The notes beneath the pieces were generated by a model that saw only the letters and a program-made list of their open reading frames with translations, ran no database searches and was not told the DNA's origin. Positions 46,540 to 59,046 of a stretch of DNA of 64,000 nt are shown piece by piece; the first letter of the stretch is position 1, and the number at the start of each line of letters is the position of its first letter. The position numbers were made by a program, and so were the translations under genes. Where the stretch lies: the NCBI GenBank assembly GCA_963969495.1, contig OZ018330.1, positions 70,967,637 through 71,031,636 of the forward strand. The letters run 5' to 3'. Source of the stretch: Ceratothoa steindachneri (taxonomy: Eukaryota; Arthropoda; Malacostraca; Isopoda; Cymothoidae).

Positions 46540-48610
46540 CACCCACAGATTCTCCATGGAAACAATAGTCTTTGTACAGTCAAGTGCCACACGGTTGAAA
46601 CAAAGTGCCTCCTTACTATTCGCATTATTTTTGTGCATTATTTTGCTTAGTTTACGGCGAATTATTATTAATTTTATTGACACTATGAAAGACCACGAAC
46701 AACCAGGACCCAGTGGAGTAATAAGTAATAGTAATTCGAGTGGGGAAAGAGTGCTAAGAAGCAGAAAAAGAAAGGCAGATAAGAAAGAGTGCATGGAAGA
46801 AAAACATTCCTAAAACTCAGCGAAATCTTGGCCAAGAATATACTAGTGAAAAAACACTAAAAGAAATACAAGCACGTAAAGTTCGAGGGCCATGCCAATG
46901 TACCAATAAGTGTTACGATAAAGTGCCAGAACGTGTCAGGAATGAATTGCATGAAAACCTTTGGAGATTAGGTGACTACAATGCTCAAAATGCGTATTTG
47001 GGAAAGTTATTGAAAATTAAAACAGTGAAAAGACGTCGTAAGCCAGTGGAAAAGGCGGGAAGGTTTCGTCGTCATAGTGTCAGCTATACCGTGTTGCATG
47101 GAACAGAGGAAATTAGTGTCTGCCGTGTAGCATTTCTCCATATATTTGACCTTGGAGAGAAGAAGGTCAAGAATGTTTTGGAAAAACAAACTGCTACAGG
47201 TACAGCTGTACCTGATCAAAGAGGAAAAAGTGAGCTTGCGATCAAAATTGCTGAAAATAGGGTCGCAACCCTACGAAAGCACATTGAAAAACTCCCAGCT
47301 GTAGGATCTCACTACGCAAGGGCAAAGTCCCCTAATAGGAAGTACTTGGCTCAAGATCTTAATATTAATAAACTTTATATGTACGCTGTACCAAGACTTC
47401 ATGAGCGAGACGTACCCGGATCTACAACCTGTCAGTGGATCAAAAATACAGGTCGATCTTCAATGAGGAATTTAATATTGGTTTTGCCCCAGTTAAGACA
47501 GACACCTGCAACACCTGTGACATGCTGCAAACCAATATCGCTAATTATGACACCAATCCGTCACCCAGAGTATCACGAGAGGATCTTGAAGGAACTCTGC
47601 AAGAACATAAGCAATTAGCTGAAAAAGGTTTGCACATGCTTACGCAGTTTAATGCTAGGCATGGTGACGACGAGGAAGTACTTGCTGCTTGCTTTGATTT
47701 ACAGCAAACACTCCCGACTCCTAAATTGTCAACAAGTGTAGCTTATTACAAGAGGAAAATATGGAATTACAACCTGTGCGTCTACAACATAAAAACACAG
47801 AAGTCAACGATGTACATTTGGGACGAGGTAACAGCCAAGAGGGGGTCTGTTGAGATAGTCAGCTCATTATTTCACTGGATCTCAGAGAATCATTCAGACG
47901 AGACTCGCCTTATTCTTTTTTTCTGACAACTGTGCGGGACAGAACAAAAACCTTAATATGGTGCTCGCTCTACTGCGAATGATTCATCAAGGAAAGTTCT
48001 TCAGAATTGAACATTATTTTTTAGTGCCAGGGCATTCCTATATGCCATGTGATCGCCAGTTTGGTAATATTGAACTACAGTTGAGAAAGCGGCCAAATAT
48101 TGAAACCAAGGATTATTATGTGAGGATCATCCAAATGCTGTTAGGTCTGGATTGAAGGTCGTCGAACTTAATCAAGATCAGTTCTTGGATTTTTCTCAAC
48201 TCCAGAATATTATCACCAAGAGAAAATCCCTGGAAATAAATTTTCAAGAAGCTCGGGTAATTCTCTTTGACATTAACTACAAGGAGGGCTTCAAAATCAA
48301 GGAATAATATGGAGAGGACAGCCCGGAGCACAAGGTACGTCTCATTGCAGGTGGGAAAGGGTATTCCAGGCAGCTTTTTAACCTGGCCACTGTCAACCTA
48401 CCCCCAAATACCATGGTGCCATTCCTTTAGCACAGGAGAAGATCAGTGACATGAGGGATCTTCTGATCTACATTCATCCAAGCCACAAGGCGAATTATTT
48501 CTGCAACATAATCCGCACGCAAGAAAACCTCCAACTTGCTCCTCCTGAAGATTAGAGGAAAAGAGGGTAGACGATGTTGAGGACAATGTCCTTGACTACA
48601 TCTTATGATC
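46540..48610 (+). pseudogene. DUF7869-like, probable transposon-encoded protein, broken
   Basis: Plus-strand pieces in order: MKDHEQPGPSGVISNSNS, KRKADKK, then (shifted) KNIPKTQRNLGQEYTSEKT and VRGPCQCTNKCYDKVPERVR. Next come HENLWRLGDYNAQNAYLGKL, then (shifted at ~47440) VKTDTCNTCDMLQTNIANYD, AACFDLQQTLPTPKLSTSVA, YYKRKIWNYNLCVYNI and MYIWDEVTAKRGSVEIVSSL. After a T insertion near 47920 follow SDNCAGQNKNLNMVLALLRM and FLVPGHSYMPCDRQFGNIEL. This block order occurs in a multicopy arthropod protein family I associate with DUF7869. The role is unproven, and its dispersal suggests a mobile element with an Asp-rich catalytic core. At least four frame breaks. Transposon ends were not found. Confidence 0.6.
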
Positions 48611-48649
48611 ATTAATCATCAATATTAAGAGGGGGGAAGGGACCAAGTT

Positions 48650-49380
48650 CTTGCGCGGATACAATGCACCATCAAAAGTGAGTACAGTATTATTTTTTTA
48701 TTCTGTTTATTTATCTCTAATCCATTATTATTTTTTTTCATGGGAAAGGAGACTATAATATTTTTTACTATTATGTTATTGTTTTTAGTGAGGTCAAAAG
48801 GCAAAATTTATAAAATGCAAATTGCATTTTTTGAGGTGTGCGTGGGCGTGCGTACGTTGTATTATTTTATTGTAATAATGTTTTCTTTATTTTTCTGTCA
48901 TCCATTATTATTAATGTTAATGTTTATATACAAAATAACCAAAATACATTCCTATCTTATGTTGTCACAATTTGCGCGCGCACGCAAAGTGCATAATATT
49001 ACCCTATATCAGAAAAAAATTATATTTACTCTATCTGTCGAATGCCGCAAACCCTGCTTAAATAGCTTTATTAGTTTTCCTGTGATAAAACTTTAACTTT
49101 AACCTTCGATTTCTCAATTTTTAAAAAATGGCATTTAGGTCTTTCTCTCACTAGACGCCTCAAATACAGAATGAAAATATCCGAGCATCAAATAGATTAT
49201 AAATGAATGCAGACCTTTCAAAAATTAAAAGTTTAGCAAATGGTATATTTTGCTTTACAAATGTAATCTATATATGTGAGGTGGATTCTCTTAAATTCCT
49301 TATGGATGGAAAAATGGGTTGGATAAAAAAAGTAAAGTTCGTATGGTTGAAATTAATGCAAAGATGAAATGTCAACAATC
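48650..49380. other. Dynein intron, AT-rich, nothing recognised
   Basis: T-rich and low complexity around 48690-48930. No domain or repeat edge was found up to the splice donor of exon 2. Confidence 0.45.
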
Positions 49381-49389
49381 ATAACTCAC

Positions 49390-49531
49390 AGGTCCCTCGC
49401 AGGAAGTTACTTCGGTGAAGGAGATGTATTCTCCATCTTTAGCGTGCATTCCAGTGGCCATATTTGCCATCGCAGGGTCCGATCCTTCAAATTCCAGTTT
49501 AGCGATGCTATCGAATAATTTGGTCAAATGT
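49390..49531 (-). CDS. Dynein heavy chain exon 2
   Basis: 142 bp; acceptor TTTCCAG before A at 49531, donor GTGAGT after GGGACCT. It completes the Lys codon and encodes HLTKLFDSIAKLEFEG and MHAKDGEYISFTE, the linker segment that follows exon 1 in dynein heavy chains. It leaves in phase 0. In the family this part usually ends near a GxVE motif; here CEGP joins VEIW of exon 3. Confidence 0.93.
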
Positions 49532-49989
49532 CTGGAAATGAAAATGAGAAGTTGGGCTCTTTGAAGGGACACTTTGTTGCAGCACAAGTGACACATTCAC
49601 CTTCATGATTAGGGATTAATTTTAACACATTTAGCAGAGTCCAATGCATTTGCTTATGGCTTCAGCTTAAGTTTAGTAGTACGTGAGCTGGACTGGTTTG
49701 AGATAGGTGTTTTATGAAGAATTAGCGATAGATTTTAGGAGTGGAAGCATATGAAAGAATATGTAGCCACTAGTAAACAATGGACGGATGGTTGCACTTA
49801 CCCCAAAATGAGGTATATCCATTTAATTAGATATAATTAATGGAAAAGTTTATACCCAAATATTGTCTTGGAAATCAGCAATTTATGCCCCCTCCCCCTG
49901 AGGACGCCCGGCGAAGAAACTATAGTGCTAATAACTGATTCTCTATTCCAAGACTTTACACTTACTTTTACGTGCAACTATTAATTTCT

Positions 49990-50520
49990 AGAGCGCTTGC
50001 TAGCCGAGTAGATACGGTGTTGGTTCGCTAATGTCGCGGTACCGGGTTAGATCCCGGCATAAGCGGACACAAACGTCAGCGCACGCAGAGCTCTGGCTAC
50101 CGATTTACGGTCGGCTGTGTTGACTCCTGTATTCGGGTGGGTAGATCTTACACTTCTCATCACACACATAGCCAATTACAACGCTGCTTTCTTTCCCATC
50201 CCGTCTTAGCAGCACAACACACACACACACACTCTGCTCCAAGGAATTCTGCCGATGGGTATCTATATCCGCATACCTCTGACGAGAAACATGTCCCTCT
50301 GCCCTTGGGCGACAATGGTTCTTATACGTACGTAGTTTAGTGTCGAAATATTATATTTGTGGCACCTCTTCTCAAAGCGGACCGGCCCCTGGTGGCCTCG
50401 GGCTCACCAGCGATTGTCACGTCATACTGACTTTTATGGCTACTTCATTATCCGGTCGGGATCCACCTGGATAAAGGGAGGTTGGCGAACCACTACTACA
50501 ACTACTACTATTAATTTGTA
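49990..50520 (+). mobile_element. tRNA-derived SINE-like element
   Basis: The head 49993-50065 folds like a tRNA: CGCTTGC pairs with GCATAAGCG, with a box A-like GCTAGCCGAGTAGATACGG and a box B-like GGGTTAGATCCCGG. The body has a CA repeat (50219-50231), and the 3' end has a (CTA)n-type repeat ACTACTACAACTACTACTA at 50493-50511. The tail just before it (ACCTGGATAAAGGGAGGTTG) recurs in inverse orientation at 26005-26066. This suggests a SINE whose tail is borrowed from a partner LINE. A true tRNA gene is unlikely because the anticodon stem is poor. Confidence 0.65.
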
Positions 50521-51190
50521 TGCATTTACTCTCTGAATATTATATTAGATATTTCCGGCTCTTATATTTAAGAATGACAACATCTTTCTGAGTAGTTCTT
50601 ATCAGTTGATAATTATTTACTATTTCTCGCTTATTTTCTTTTCTATGCCAGACCCCCCTTCGGTCCCATGTTGAGTGAATATGCCTTCTTTAAGATTGCC
50701 TTCTTTTCTTTTCACAATGATACTTCCTTTTACCTAATTTGAAGGTTCGAGTGATCCTATCTAAAGCAAAAGACAACAAACCTCAAGGAGATTAGACATC
50801 TTCAGAGACTCACGACCAGTTTCCCCATTAAGGCAGGACAACTCGAGAGCAAATAACATGATGTAGGTCACTCAGATGTTGGCCTCCACTCGCCAATCGT
50901 GCAACATGAAACTAAAATATCTAGAGTCGAAAGCGCAACTCCAAAGGTATTTGGCATCCTAAGTACTCTAGTGGTTCCCGAGCAAGTACCTTGTATACAT
51001 TTACATTTTCTCCAACTTGACCACTTTTTCTGGCGGAGATACCGCCTTTGGTTACGCTTAGAAAAAAAATCACCCACTTGCGCCTCGGCAAAGATTTGTC
51101 GCCACCAGCATTCAATCTGGGGCAAATTCTCAATTTGAGTCGTCACTAAAGATAAGGCAACACTATTTGCTAATGTCTTTGAGGAGAAGG
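50521..51190. other. Dynein intron, unassigned
   Basis: Minus-strand frames at 50868-51146 (KPQIECWWRQIFAEAQVG-type text and VYKVLAREPLEYLGCQIPLE) look once coding, but I do not recognise the family. Confidence 0.3.
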
Positions 51191-52580
51191 AAAGTGGTGT
51201 AGGGTTAAATCTCCCACAGTCATGTCACCCCGAAGCTAAGTTAACAACAATAGCTTTTAGATCACGTGAAATTAAGCTAAAACCTAGATCTTTATGGCGG
51301 TTTTGGTCCTGATGGTATATTTCCTTTATTCATTTTGTAGCCCCAAGATTGCTGTGATCTTTCGCAAGTTATCTAGGGAAGGAAAGTTCAGCTTGTTTGG
51401 AGGACTGCTAATGTTACTCCTACTTCTAAGTCTGCCTCTGCTGGCTCCTGTCTCTCAGACTACCGTCCAATTTCCATCACTCCTATTCTGTCTAAGCTCT
51501 TTGAGCGTTTGTTGGCTAAACGTTTAAATGCATTTGCTGAGAGTAATAATCTCTTTCCAAGTAAGCAGTTTGGCTTTCGTAAGGGTTTTGGTGCTTGTAG
51601 TGCTGTCCTAACCATTTCGGACAGGGTTCAAAAGGCTTTAGATTCTGGTTTAGAAGCTCGTATGGCTAGACTCGATTTTAGTGCAGCCTTTGATCGTGTT
51701 AATCACAAAGCACTGATTTACAAACTTAGACAGATGGGTATTGGTGGCCCTTTTCTCAATATCCTAACTGAGTTCTTGACTTACCGTAGACAACGTGTAG
51801 TTGTGGATGGGCAACTTGGTGAGTGGAGAAGGGTAGTTTCTGGTGCTACCCGTGGTAGTGTTCTGGGCCTATTGTTATTCATTCTATATACACATGATAT
51901 GTGGGTTAGACTGGAAAACCAACTAGTTACTTATGCTGATGAGGCTACTTAGATAGCAGTCATACTTTCTCCTGTTCAAAGGCATTTGTCCTCTGAATCA
52001 CTGAATAGAGACCTAACAAGGATAAATGATTAGTGCAATTTATGGGGTATGAAGCTGAATGCAAACAAAACCCAAAGTATGATTGTTAATAGATCTAGAA
52101 CTCTGTACCCCAATCATCCTGAGCTTAATCTAAACAATGTTTTATTGAACACTTGTGGATTTTAAAAATTTTAGGTGTTCTGTTTGACAACAAGTTTACC
52201 TTTGAACAACATGTGCGCTATTTCTTCTTCTGTTGCCCAAAAGATTGGTTTACTTAGGAAATCTTATAGAATTTTTGAAGACATTCCTTTTATGAGGAAG
52301 TGTTTCAACTCGTTCATACTTCCTTGTCTGAGTATTGTACTCTTGTCTGGTCCTCTGCTGCAGCATCTCATCTTAAGCTCCTGGACAGGAATTTCATGAA
52401 CTTCAAAACTTTAAAACTGGTGCTCATTCGTTCCTGCTGAGGCGTGTGTGTCTTTCTCCTGACTCCTATTTTCCTCTAGTTTTTTCTTATGAGACTGTCT
52501 TCTCTGCTAGTGCCTTAGGGTTTATAGCACTCTGCTCTACTAGCAAGGGTTTTTAGGCCTTCAAATAATAATAATAATAA
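51190..52580 (+). pseudogene. LINE reverse transcriptase, 5'-truncated, decayed
   Basis: Frames in order: GFGPDGIFPLF, VIFRKLSREGKFS, SDYRPISITPILSKLFERLL, AKRLNAFAESNNLFPSKQFG, FRKGFGACSAVLTISDRV, RLDFSAAFDRVNHKALIYKL and RRVVSGATRGSVLGLLLFIL. The active-site box is YADEAT (normally YADDAT), followed at once by a stop (51950). Post-RT parts continue to ~52400. It ends in (AAT)n at 52567-52584, typical of a LINE tail. A Jockey/CR1-like clade is likely. Only RT is present. Plus orientation, inside a dynein intron. Confidence 0.82.
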
Positions 52581-52584
52581 AGAT

Positions 52585-53014
52585 AATCTCAATCTATTTG
52601 TAATATTTGGAGCGTTGCAATGTCTTACGGGATGCTTAAAACTGAGATTGCAGGAGGCTTTAACAACCGAAAGACATAGCAGTTGATAACCAGGACGAAG
52701 CACAGCCAATCTCCTCTTACATTATTATTAAGACTCTAAGCTAAGACAGGAAAACCAATGAAGGCACCGCTGCTCAAATGTTTGCGAGGAGAGGTTGATA
52801 AATAAAGTGTGGAAAAGGGATGATATGTGGAAGGCAAATAGAGTAATCTAAATGGGGGAATACTTAGAGGGTTTAGGACTGGGCGTGCACGCAACTCTTC
52901 CAGGAAAATCCCAACCTTCACACTAAATTACCCTCACGACTGAGCACCAGTCCCCTGTGTCCCCCAAAGTCGGGTTTGTTCGGAACGGCTCGAGATTTGG
53001 GTCCATTTGCTCAC
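52585..53014. other. Dynein intron, nothing recognised
   Basis: Sequence between the LINE tail and the donor of exon 1; no signal. Confidence 0.4.
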
Positions 53015-53241
53015 TTGGCGATTTTGACGGGCTGGTTTCCGTTGGACAGGATGTCGAGGAGGTCCGAGGTGGACACGAAGTAGAACCTGGGGAAGGCGAG
53101 GCGCTTTGTCTCCAGGTACTCAGCCAGGGTCTTCTCGCACACTGTCAGCTCCTTCTGCAGGTCCTCGAGACGGTTAAGAATACCCGGCTGACTCGTTGCC
53201 TTCAGGATTAGTGCTTCGTTCACTACACTTTGCACCATTCT
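53015..53241 (-). CDS. Dynein heavy chain exon 1 of window (linker, pre-AAA1)
   Basis: Acceptor GTTGCAG before AGAATGG at 53241; donor GTGAGC after CGCCAA at 53015. It encodes [37 protein letters not shown] and then [20 protein letters not shown], the conserved linker block of dynein heavy chains. It enters in phase 0 and leaves with two bases (AA) of a Lys codon, completed by the next exon. Its GC content is higher than that of the surrounding introns. Confidence 0.95.
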
Positions 53242-53559
53242 CTGCAACAACACCAAACTTATCTCTTTATCCAAGCGTATGAAGCGAAATACTAACGGGA
53301 GAATTTCTTGACGATAAAGTCTCTAAAGAAAAAAGGTACGTGCAGGAAGTGGTGAAGTTAGTAAAAATGAAAGGGCGTAGAAAGTAAAAGCCCGATGAGT
53401 TAAAAGAGGAGAGTACATTCGATGTAATAATGTATGGTTCAGGAAAAAACCTTAAGCATAACTGAGTTACTCTAGTGGTGTTGCAATTAATTCAAATTGT
53501 ATACAAAATTATGTGGGTCAAAATCGCGAAAAAGCTACTCAAGGTTCCGTCGAACTATG

Positions 53560-53595
53560 GCAAGTTCGCCACACGGACGGACGGACGGCCGTAAT
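53560..53595. repeat. Short (GGAC)n tract
   Basis: CACGGACGGACGGACGGCCG at 53571-53590. Confidence 0.85.
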
Positions 53596-53743
53596 GACCT
53601 GAGTTAGGCAGAGGCGTCGAAAGCAGTCTCTTTTAATATATTTTTTCCCCTGTCTTCCTCTCAATTTCTATGTCCCTGTGTATATACCTCGACCCCCATC
53701 ATTATATCCCTCAACCTATCTCTCTCCTCTGTCTGCCCTATCT

Positions 53744-53876
<133 letters not shown>

Positions 53877-54339
53877 CCTCCATCCCTCCCCGAATATTTT
53901 CTTCCTTAGAGCGGCAACGGGTATTGCTGGAACCCCACTATGTAGGAAAGGTGATATTAACAATAATATTAGATAGTCTGTGGTGTGGATTCGAATTTTA
54001 AATATCTTCTGAAACGTTTAACCATTACGTTTCTTGCTTACAGAAATTTGAAATTTTAACATACTGAATCATTCAGGTAAAGAATATCTCAATAGTCTAT
54101 TAAGACATTGAGGAACCTAAAATATCATATATGAATTAAATTACGCTGAAATTTAATTACATATATATGTCACTAAATGGGGTGGAGGGTTCCAACATTT
54201 AAGCAAATGAAAACTCCTTTGCCCAACCACTACCCATTTTTAACAAGTTATAAATTTTTCATCATTTCATTAACTCTATATAAGCTCTCCAGATAAATAA
54301 TTAGTCACGTAGCATGTTTAAAATAGTTTAAACTAGAGG

Positions 54340-55150
54340 AGCCTGTATGTAGCAATGAACGAGGAGAGTTCACTGTGTGTAAAATGGAGAGCAAGGCAGA
54401 TGTTAAGGCGTGACCATCCTGTCAGAGATGTAGCAGAATATGCTGGTGTATCTACATGTACGCTTATACGGGTTTACCTTTAATTGCAAAACTCAAGGTC
54501 TACAGGAAATTCCTGCCAGAATTGTGGCTGAAAGGCTTAGGACCGCTGGAGTGCCTCACAACTTGTGGCTTAAGCTTCAAGACAGAAATGGCTGCAAGAC
54601 TCCAATGCCTGTCCTTATACTCCAATTACTGAAATAACATTCCACAGGTAACTGTATAACATAACCATATGGAGCAGAGGGGCACGTAAAAGGCCTTTTC
54701 TCACTTTTGCACCAAAAGATACCCGATATCAGTGGAGGAGAAGACACAAACAGTGGACCATCTGGTCAGATGAATAACGTTTCTGTCTGTATGTGAATGA
54801 TGCCCGGTGTTTTGTTCCTCGTATCCCTCATATTTCATTCCGTCTTCCAGGATAACAAATCCCTTATTCACTTGGCTAGAACTGTGACTGACTAGGATGA
54901 TGAACATTCAAAAACAATAGCAAATCTAAATTGACCGTCAAAATCACCGGATCTGTACCCCATCGAAAATCTCTGGGACTACCTCGAACAACCTAAGAAA
55001 CGGCATCCACGGAATCTGGCCGAATTTCACACCTCTTTGATGCAAGATTGGCTGTACATTGATGTCTTCTACATCCAGAACCTTATCTAGCTCGTGTTAC
55101 GTCGAATCGCGAGGTTATCAAGACTCATTGAGGTATTACATACTATTTAG
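54340..55150 (+). pseudogene. Tc1-like transposase relic
   Basis: Plus-strand frames: RDHPVRDVAEYAGVSTCTLI (HTH, ~54400), GNSCQNCG, QWRRRHKQWTIWSDE (first catalytic Asp-Glu at ~54755-54773), and RFCLYVNDARCFVPRIPHIS. Further on, DLYPIENLWDYLEQPKKRHP is legible in shifted frames at ~54950 (the NPIENLWD-like third Glu), then LMQDWLYIDVFYIQNLI. The middle block with the second Asp is eroded. Stops are numerous. Confidence 0.7.
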
Positions 55151-55604
55151 GTACACTCACGTCCCAAGTGATTAATAATTTGTCCGGCGAGCTTATATTA
55201 AATGTAATTTTATACCATATTACTACTTTAATACTATGTTTTGAAATAAAAAAGCTTCTGTGCCCTTTTTGGGGAGAGTTTCTTTCGTTTTTCATCATAA
55301 ATGATGTCTGCTCCGCTCTAAAGATCCTTTACCTACGAGCTACCCTTTTGGAGGAGCATACTTATAAGTTCTGTTTTTTAAGCAAGGTAAGGAATCTGTC
55401 ACGCCACCAAGCATGAGAGAGTTTTTCATTTCCTTCAAAAAGTTTGTACCTTTGTTGTTCATGATTGATGAAGCGTCTTCTGACACCTATGACACTGGGT
55501 CTTCATCAAGGATTGAAGCAAAAAAAAAATGATTAATTCAGAATATGATTTAAATATCTTCCAAAATAGTTGCGTTTTTTGCAATTGGGACTGTACCATA
55601 TAAA

Positions 55605-58526
55605 CAGGGCCAGATTACCCATAGGGCCAAATGGGCCATAGCCCCTTGCCCAGCGTTTCAGAGGGCTCCGCCGCACATTTTAAATTATCCGGCAATTTAA
55701 GGCCAACTTTTGAAATGATTAGAGACTGGATGTTTAGTTTTTCAATTAAACATTAATTTTTTAACTATTTGGACTGAATAAAATCCTTTTAACATCAAAA
55801 AATTGTTATAATTGTTTCAATTGGAACAGTATTTTTGACAGTATTTGTACAGTAAGTTCTTTATTATTCGTTAGGTGATAGTAAATTATTAATTAATTAA
55901 TTATTATTAATTAATTCAAGAGGATGAACAGAAAAAGAAAGATGCAGATGGTTGCAAAAAGAGCACTGATATGATTTCAAAACCTACGCCTGTTTCTGTT
56001 AATACCCTTGTAGCTAAATCTGAACACTCAAGAGAGTCAAAAAAGGAATATTCTCCGAAAACACAACCTACAACCCCCTCACCATCATCTGTGCTCTCAC
56101 ACAGTACTTCAGACACTATGGATATTTTAAATGACGACTTTGTTCTATGTGATCCTAAATTGTGGCCTATGAAAGTTTCTGATTCACTTCGACAATCATT
56201 CATTGTAGAAAACTTTAGTCAGGAACTAGATATAGATTTTAAAAAGTCAGCAAGAGTTTACGAGGATGGGAGAACTAGGAATTTAAACTCATCTGTTTTT
56301 CAAAAACTTGCCAATTCTGAATCTGTGAAGCGGTCATGGATGGTTTACTCTGAAACCTCAGGCAAAGTATATTGCTCAGCTTCCAAATTATTTTCAGATG
56401 AAGAAAATGCATTCACACAGGGATTTAATGACTGGAAACATGCCCAAAGAATTGAAGGTCACGAGAAAAGTGATGCCTATAAGAATAGTGTTATTTCTAG
56501 TATAAGTCTTGCACAAAATGGAGGCCGAATAGATACACATATAGGAATTCAATTCGAAAGAGAGCGCAATTATTGGAGTAAATTTGTTGAAAGAGTGGTT
56601 GTTGTGGAAAAATTCTTAGCTGCGAGAGGACTGGCATAAGGCAGCGAAAGTGAGGTTCTTGGATCTAACAACAATGGGAACTTTCTAGGGATAGTGGAAC
56701 TGTTGGCACAATTGAATACGTTTCCTGCTGAGCACCTTTCACGTTTTGGAAGTCTTGGACGAATCAATGTTTCTTACCTGTCATCCACCACTTGTAATGA
56801 ATTCCTTGTGTTCATGGCAAAAAATGTTCTCAAAAAACTAGTTTCTGATGCGAAAACAGCTAAATATTTAGCTGTGGATCAGTTGAGATTCATTATTCGG
56901 TTTGTGGACTGCAGTGGAAAACCTGTAGAATGGTTCTTAAAGTTCATTCCTCGTGTTGGTCATGATGGTGTTCACTGGCGAATGTGGTTACTGACACTCT
57001 GCAGGAACATGATCTCCCTACTAATGACTGTCGTGGTCAGTGCTATAACAATGCAAGTAACATGTCTGGCAAATATCATGGATTACAAGCCCGAATCAAA
57101 CAGGTCAACCCTCTGGTTGATTTAGTGCCCTGCTCAGTACATTCATTAAATCTTGTTGGATCGTGTGCTGCAGAGTGCTGTGTCAATGCAATTTCATTCT
57201 TTGGATTCTTACATACATTATTTAACTTCTTCTCTGTTTCAACTCACCGATAGTGAATTTTGAAATAAACCATTCATGGCGATGTCATAAAGTTACCATC
57301 AGCAACAAGATGGTCGTCAAGGTGTGATCCAGCAAATACTTTGAAAGCTAACTTTGTTGAAATAAGCTCAGCTTTGATACAGTTGGCAATAGATAAGGAC
57401 CAAACAACAACTGCCAGAGGGGAGGCATCAATTCTGGTGTCAAAAGGTGAAAATTTTGAAACTGCTCTTCTTTGTGTAATCTGGGGGTGTATTTTTGGTC
57501 GATTGAATGTCACAAGCAAGAGTCCTCAGAAAGTTGAAACTGACCTAGCAACATGTATACGTTTTTTTATGAATACTTGTTGCAGTTAAACAGTTGTCTG
57601 CCCAATGATGAAACATTTGAAGACTTTGAGGTAAAGGTTAAACTACTAGTAAAGGACCACAGTTACCGTGCTAATCACCAAAGATCGAGAAAAGGAAACG
57701 ATTTTTTGAAGAAGCAGACACTGAAGCAGAGCTATCACCCAGGAATAATTTTGAGATATCTACATAATCTACCGTTTTGGATTCATTATCATTAGAATTA
57801 ACAAAGAAGAAAGAAGTATTCTCAAAGCTCCAGGGGAAGTTTAGGTTCCTATTTAATATCACTACTTTGTCAGAGCCTACTCTTAAAGAAGCTGCTACAA
57901 ATTTGCAGAAGCAATTCTCTGCAGACCTTCAGGTAACATTTGCAAATGAAATGGCTCAGTTTTCTGCATATATAAAGCAAAACCCGATTCAAAACTGCAC
58001 TCAGACATATACGCACAGTTGGAATTGTCGAAACCTTCCAAAATGTTGACATGGCATTTTACTTGTATTTAACATTGCCAGTTGCAAATGCAGAAGGAGA
58101 ACGGCCATTTTCAGGATAAACTTTGTAATCTCGTCTTGATGACAATTGAATCAGATTTGACCAAAGAAATTGACTTTCAGGATATAATTGACGCATTGGC
58201 AAAGTCCAAATCAAGAAAGAAGGCGGTCTAATCCCATTTTAGAGATAGGATTCTATAGAAATATGACTTTCTATATAAGAAATATGATTCTATAAGAAAA
58301 GTATTGATAATTGTCGATAAAGATATACAAAAATGTATTATTTTAATTACATGCAAAAACAATTACATGAAAACAAATAAAAATACAAAGTAAATCGAAC
58401 TGTTTCATCATCTTTCCTCTGCCATTATATGTTGGTTTTATGAAGTTGTTATCAGGAAAGGTATGGTAACAGGGACCCAGCTAAAGTGGATAGCCCAGGG
58501 CCCCGTATGACCACAATCCGGCCCTG
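55605..58526 (+). mobile_element. hAT DNA transposon with perfect 8-bp target duplication
   Basis: 2922 bp. Terminal inverted repeats: CAGGGCCAGATTACCCATAG on the left and CAGGGCCGGATTGTGGTCAT (reverse complement of the right end). The 8-bp duplications CATATAAA at 55597-55604 and 58527-58534 are identical. Eight-bp TSDs and CAGGG(C/G) ends are diagnostic of hAT. The transposase inside is broken. Confidence 0.95.
55922..58235 (+). pseudogene. hAT transposase (ZMYM/DUF4371-type), broken
   Basis: First part 55922-56639: a Ser/Thr/Pro-rich N-terminus, CDPKLWPMKVSDSLRQSFI, then a TTF-type-like region (KRSWMVYSETSGKVYCSASK, LFSDEENAFTQGFNDWKHAQ). After a stop, NNGNFLGIVELLAQLNTF, YLSSTTCNEFLVFMAKNVLK, DQLRFIIRFVDCSGKPVEWF, CRGQCYNNASNMSGKYHGLQ (with a shift) and LVPCSVHSLNLVGSCAAECC are catalytic-core blocks of DUF4371 hAT proteins. 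Near the end come FYLYLTLPVANAEGERPFSG (dimerisation hATC motif) and LTKEIDFQDIIDALAKSKSR. At least five stops or shifts. The residues normally Asp after ISVD are deleted near 56880. Confidence 0.9.
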
Positions 58527-58534
58527 CATATAAA

Positions 58535-59046
58535 TTGTAATTGTAGAGGAGGAAACACTTTAAGCTCTAAATGAACAGTCGCCATTCATTTGAGGTATAG
58601 ATCGTAATTTCCAATTCCCCTGGTAAACCCTGTATGTTATGACAATATGTACACAAATTTACTGTCAGTAGAAAGTATTGCAGAAATGCTCTTTCTCTGG
58701 ATCGAAACTAAGACACATTGGCTCCTTTTTCCAACAGGTTTTTCTCATTCAGTCTTGATGGGAAGAGTTCCGAAGCCTTTTTGATAGTCTAAAATCATTC
58801 AAATCATTTTGAACGAATCCCTTACGAGCTGAGTGATCTTAATTTTAAAATATGTATCATTGTTCGCAATGAATTCTCATCATGATTCAGATCTTCAAGA
58901 GAGGATAATTGAATCAAAATTGGCACTCTGAGTTCAAATGAATAAGACACTGGACGTCTAGCTTATGGTAGACTAGGATACTCGATTTTACATTTTTTTT
59001 TGTTATATTCTGAGGTTTTCACGAAATAAAAGTAACAGACTGTGCA
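58535..59046. other. No gene seen
   Basis: AT-rich sequence after the hAT element; no recognised feature. Confidence 0.5.

Noticed and set aside
49990..50065. Functional tRNA gene
   Set aside because: Boxes A and B and acceptor pairing are recognisable, but the anticodon arm is poor and a SINE-like body and repeat tail follow.
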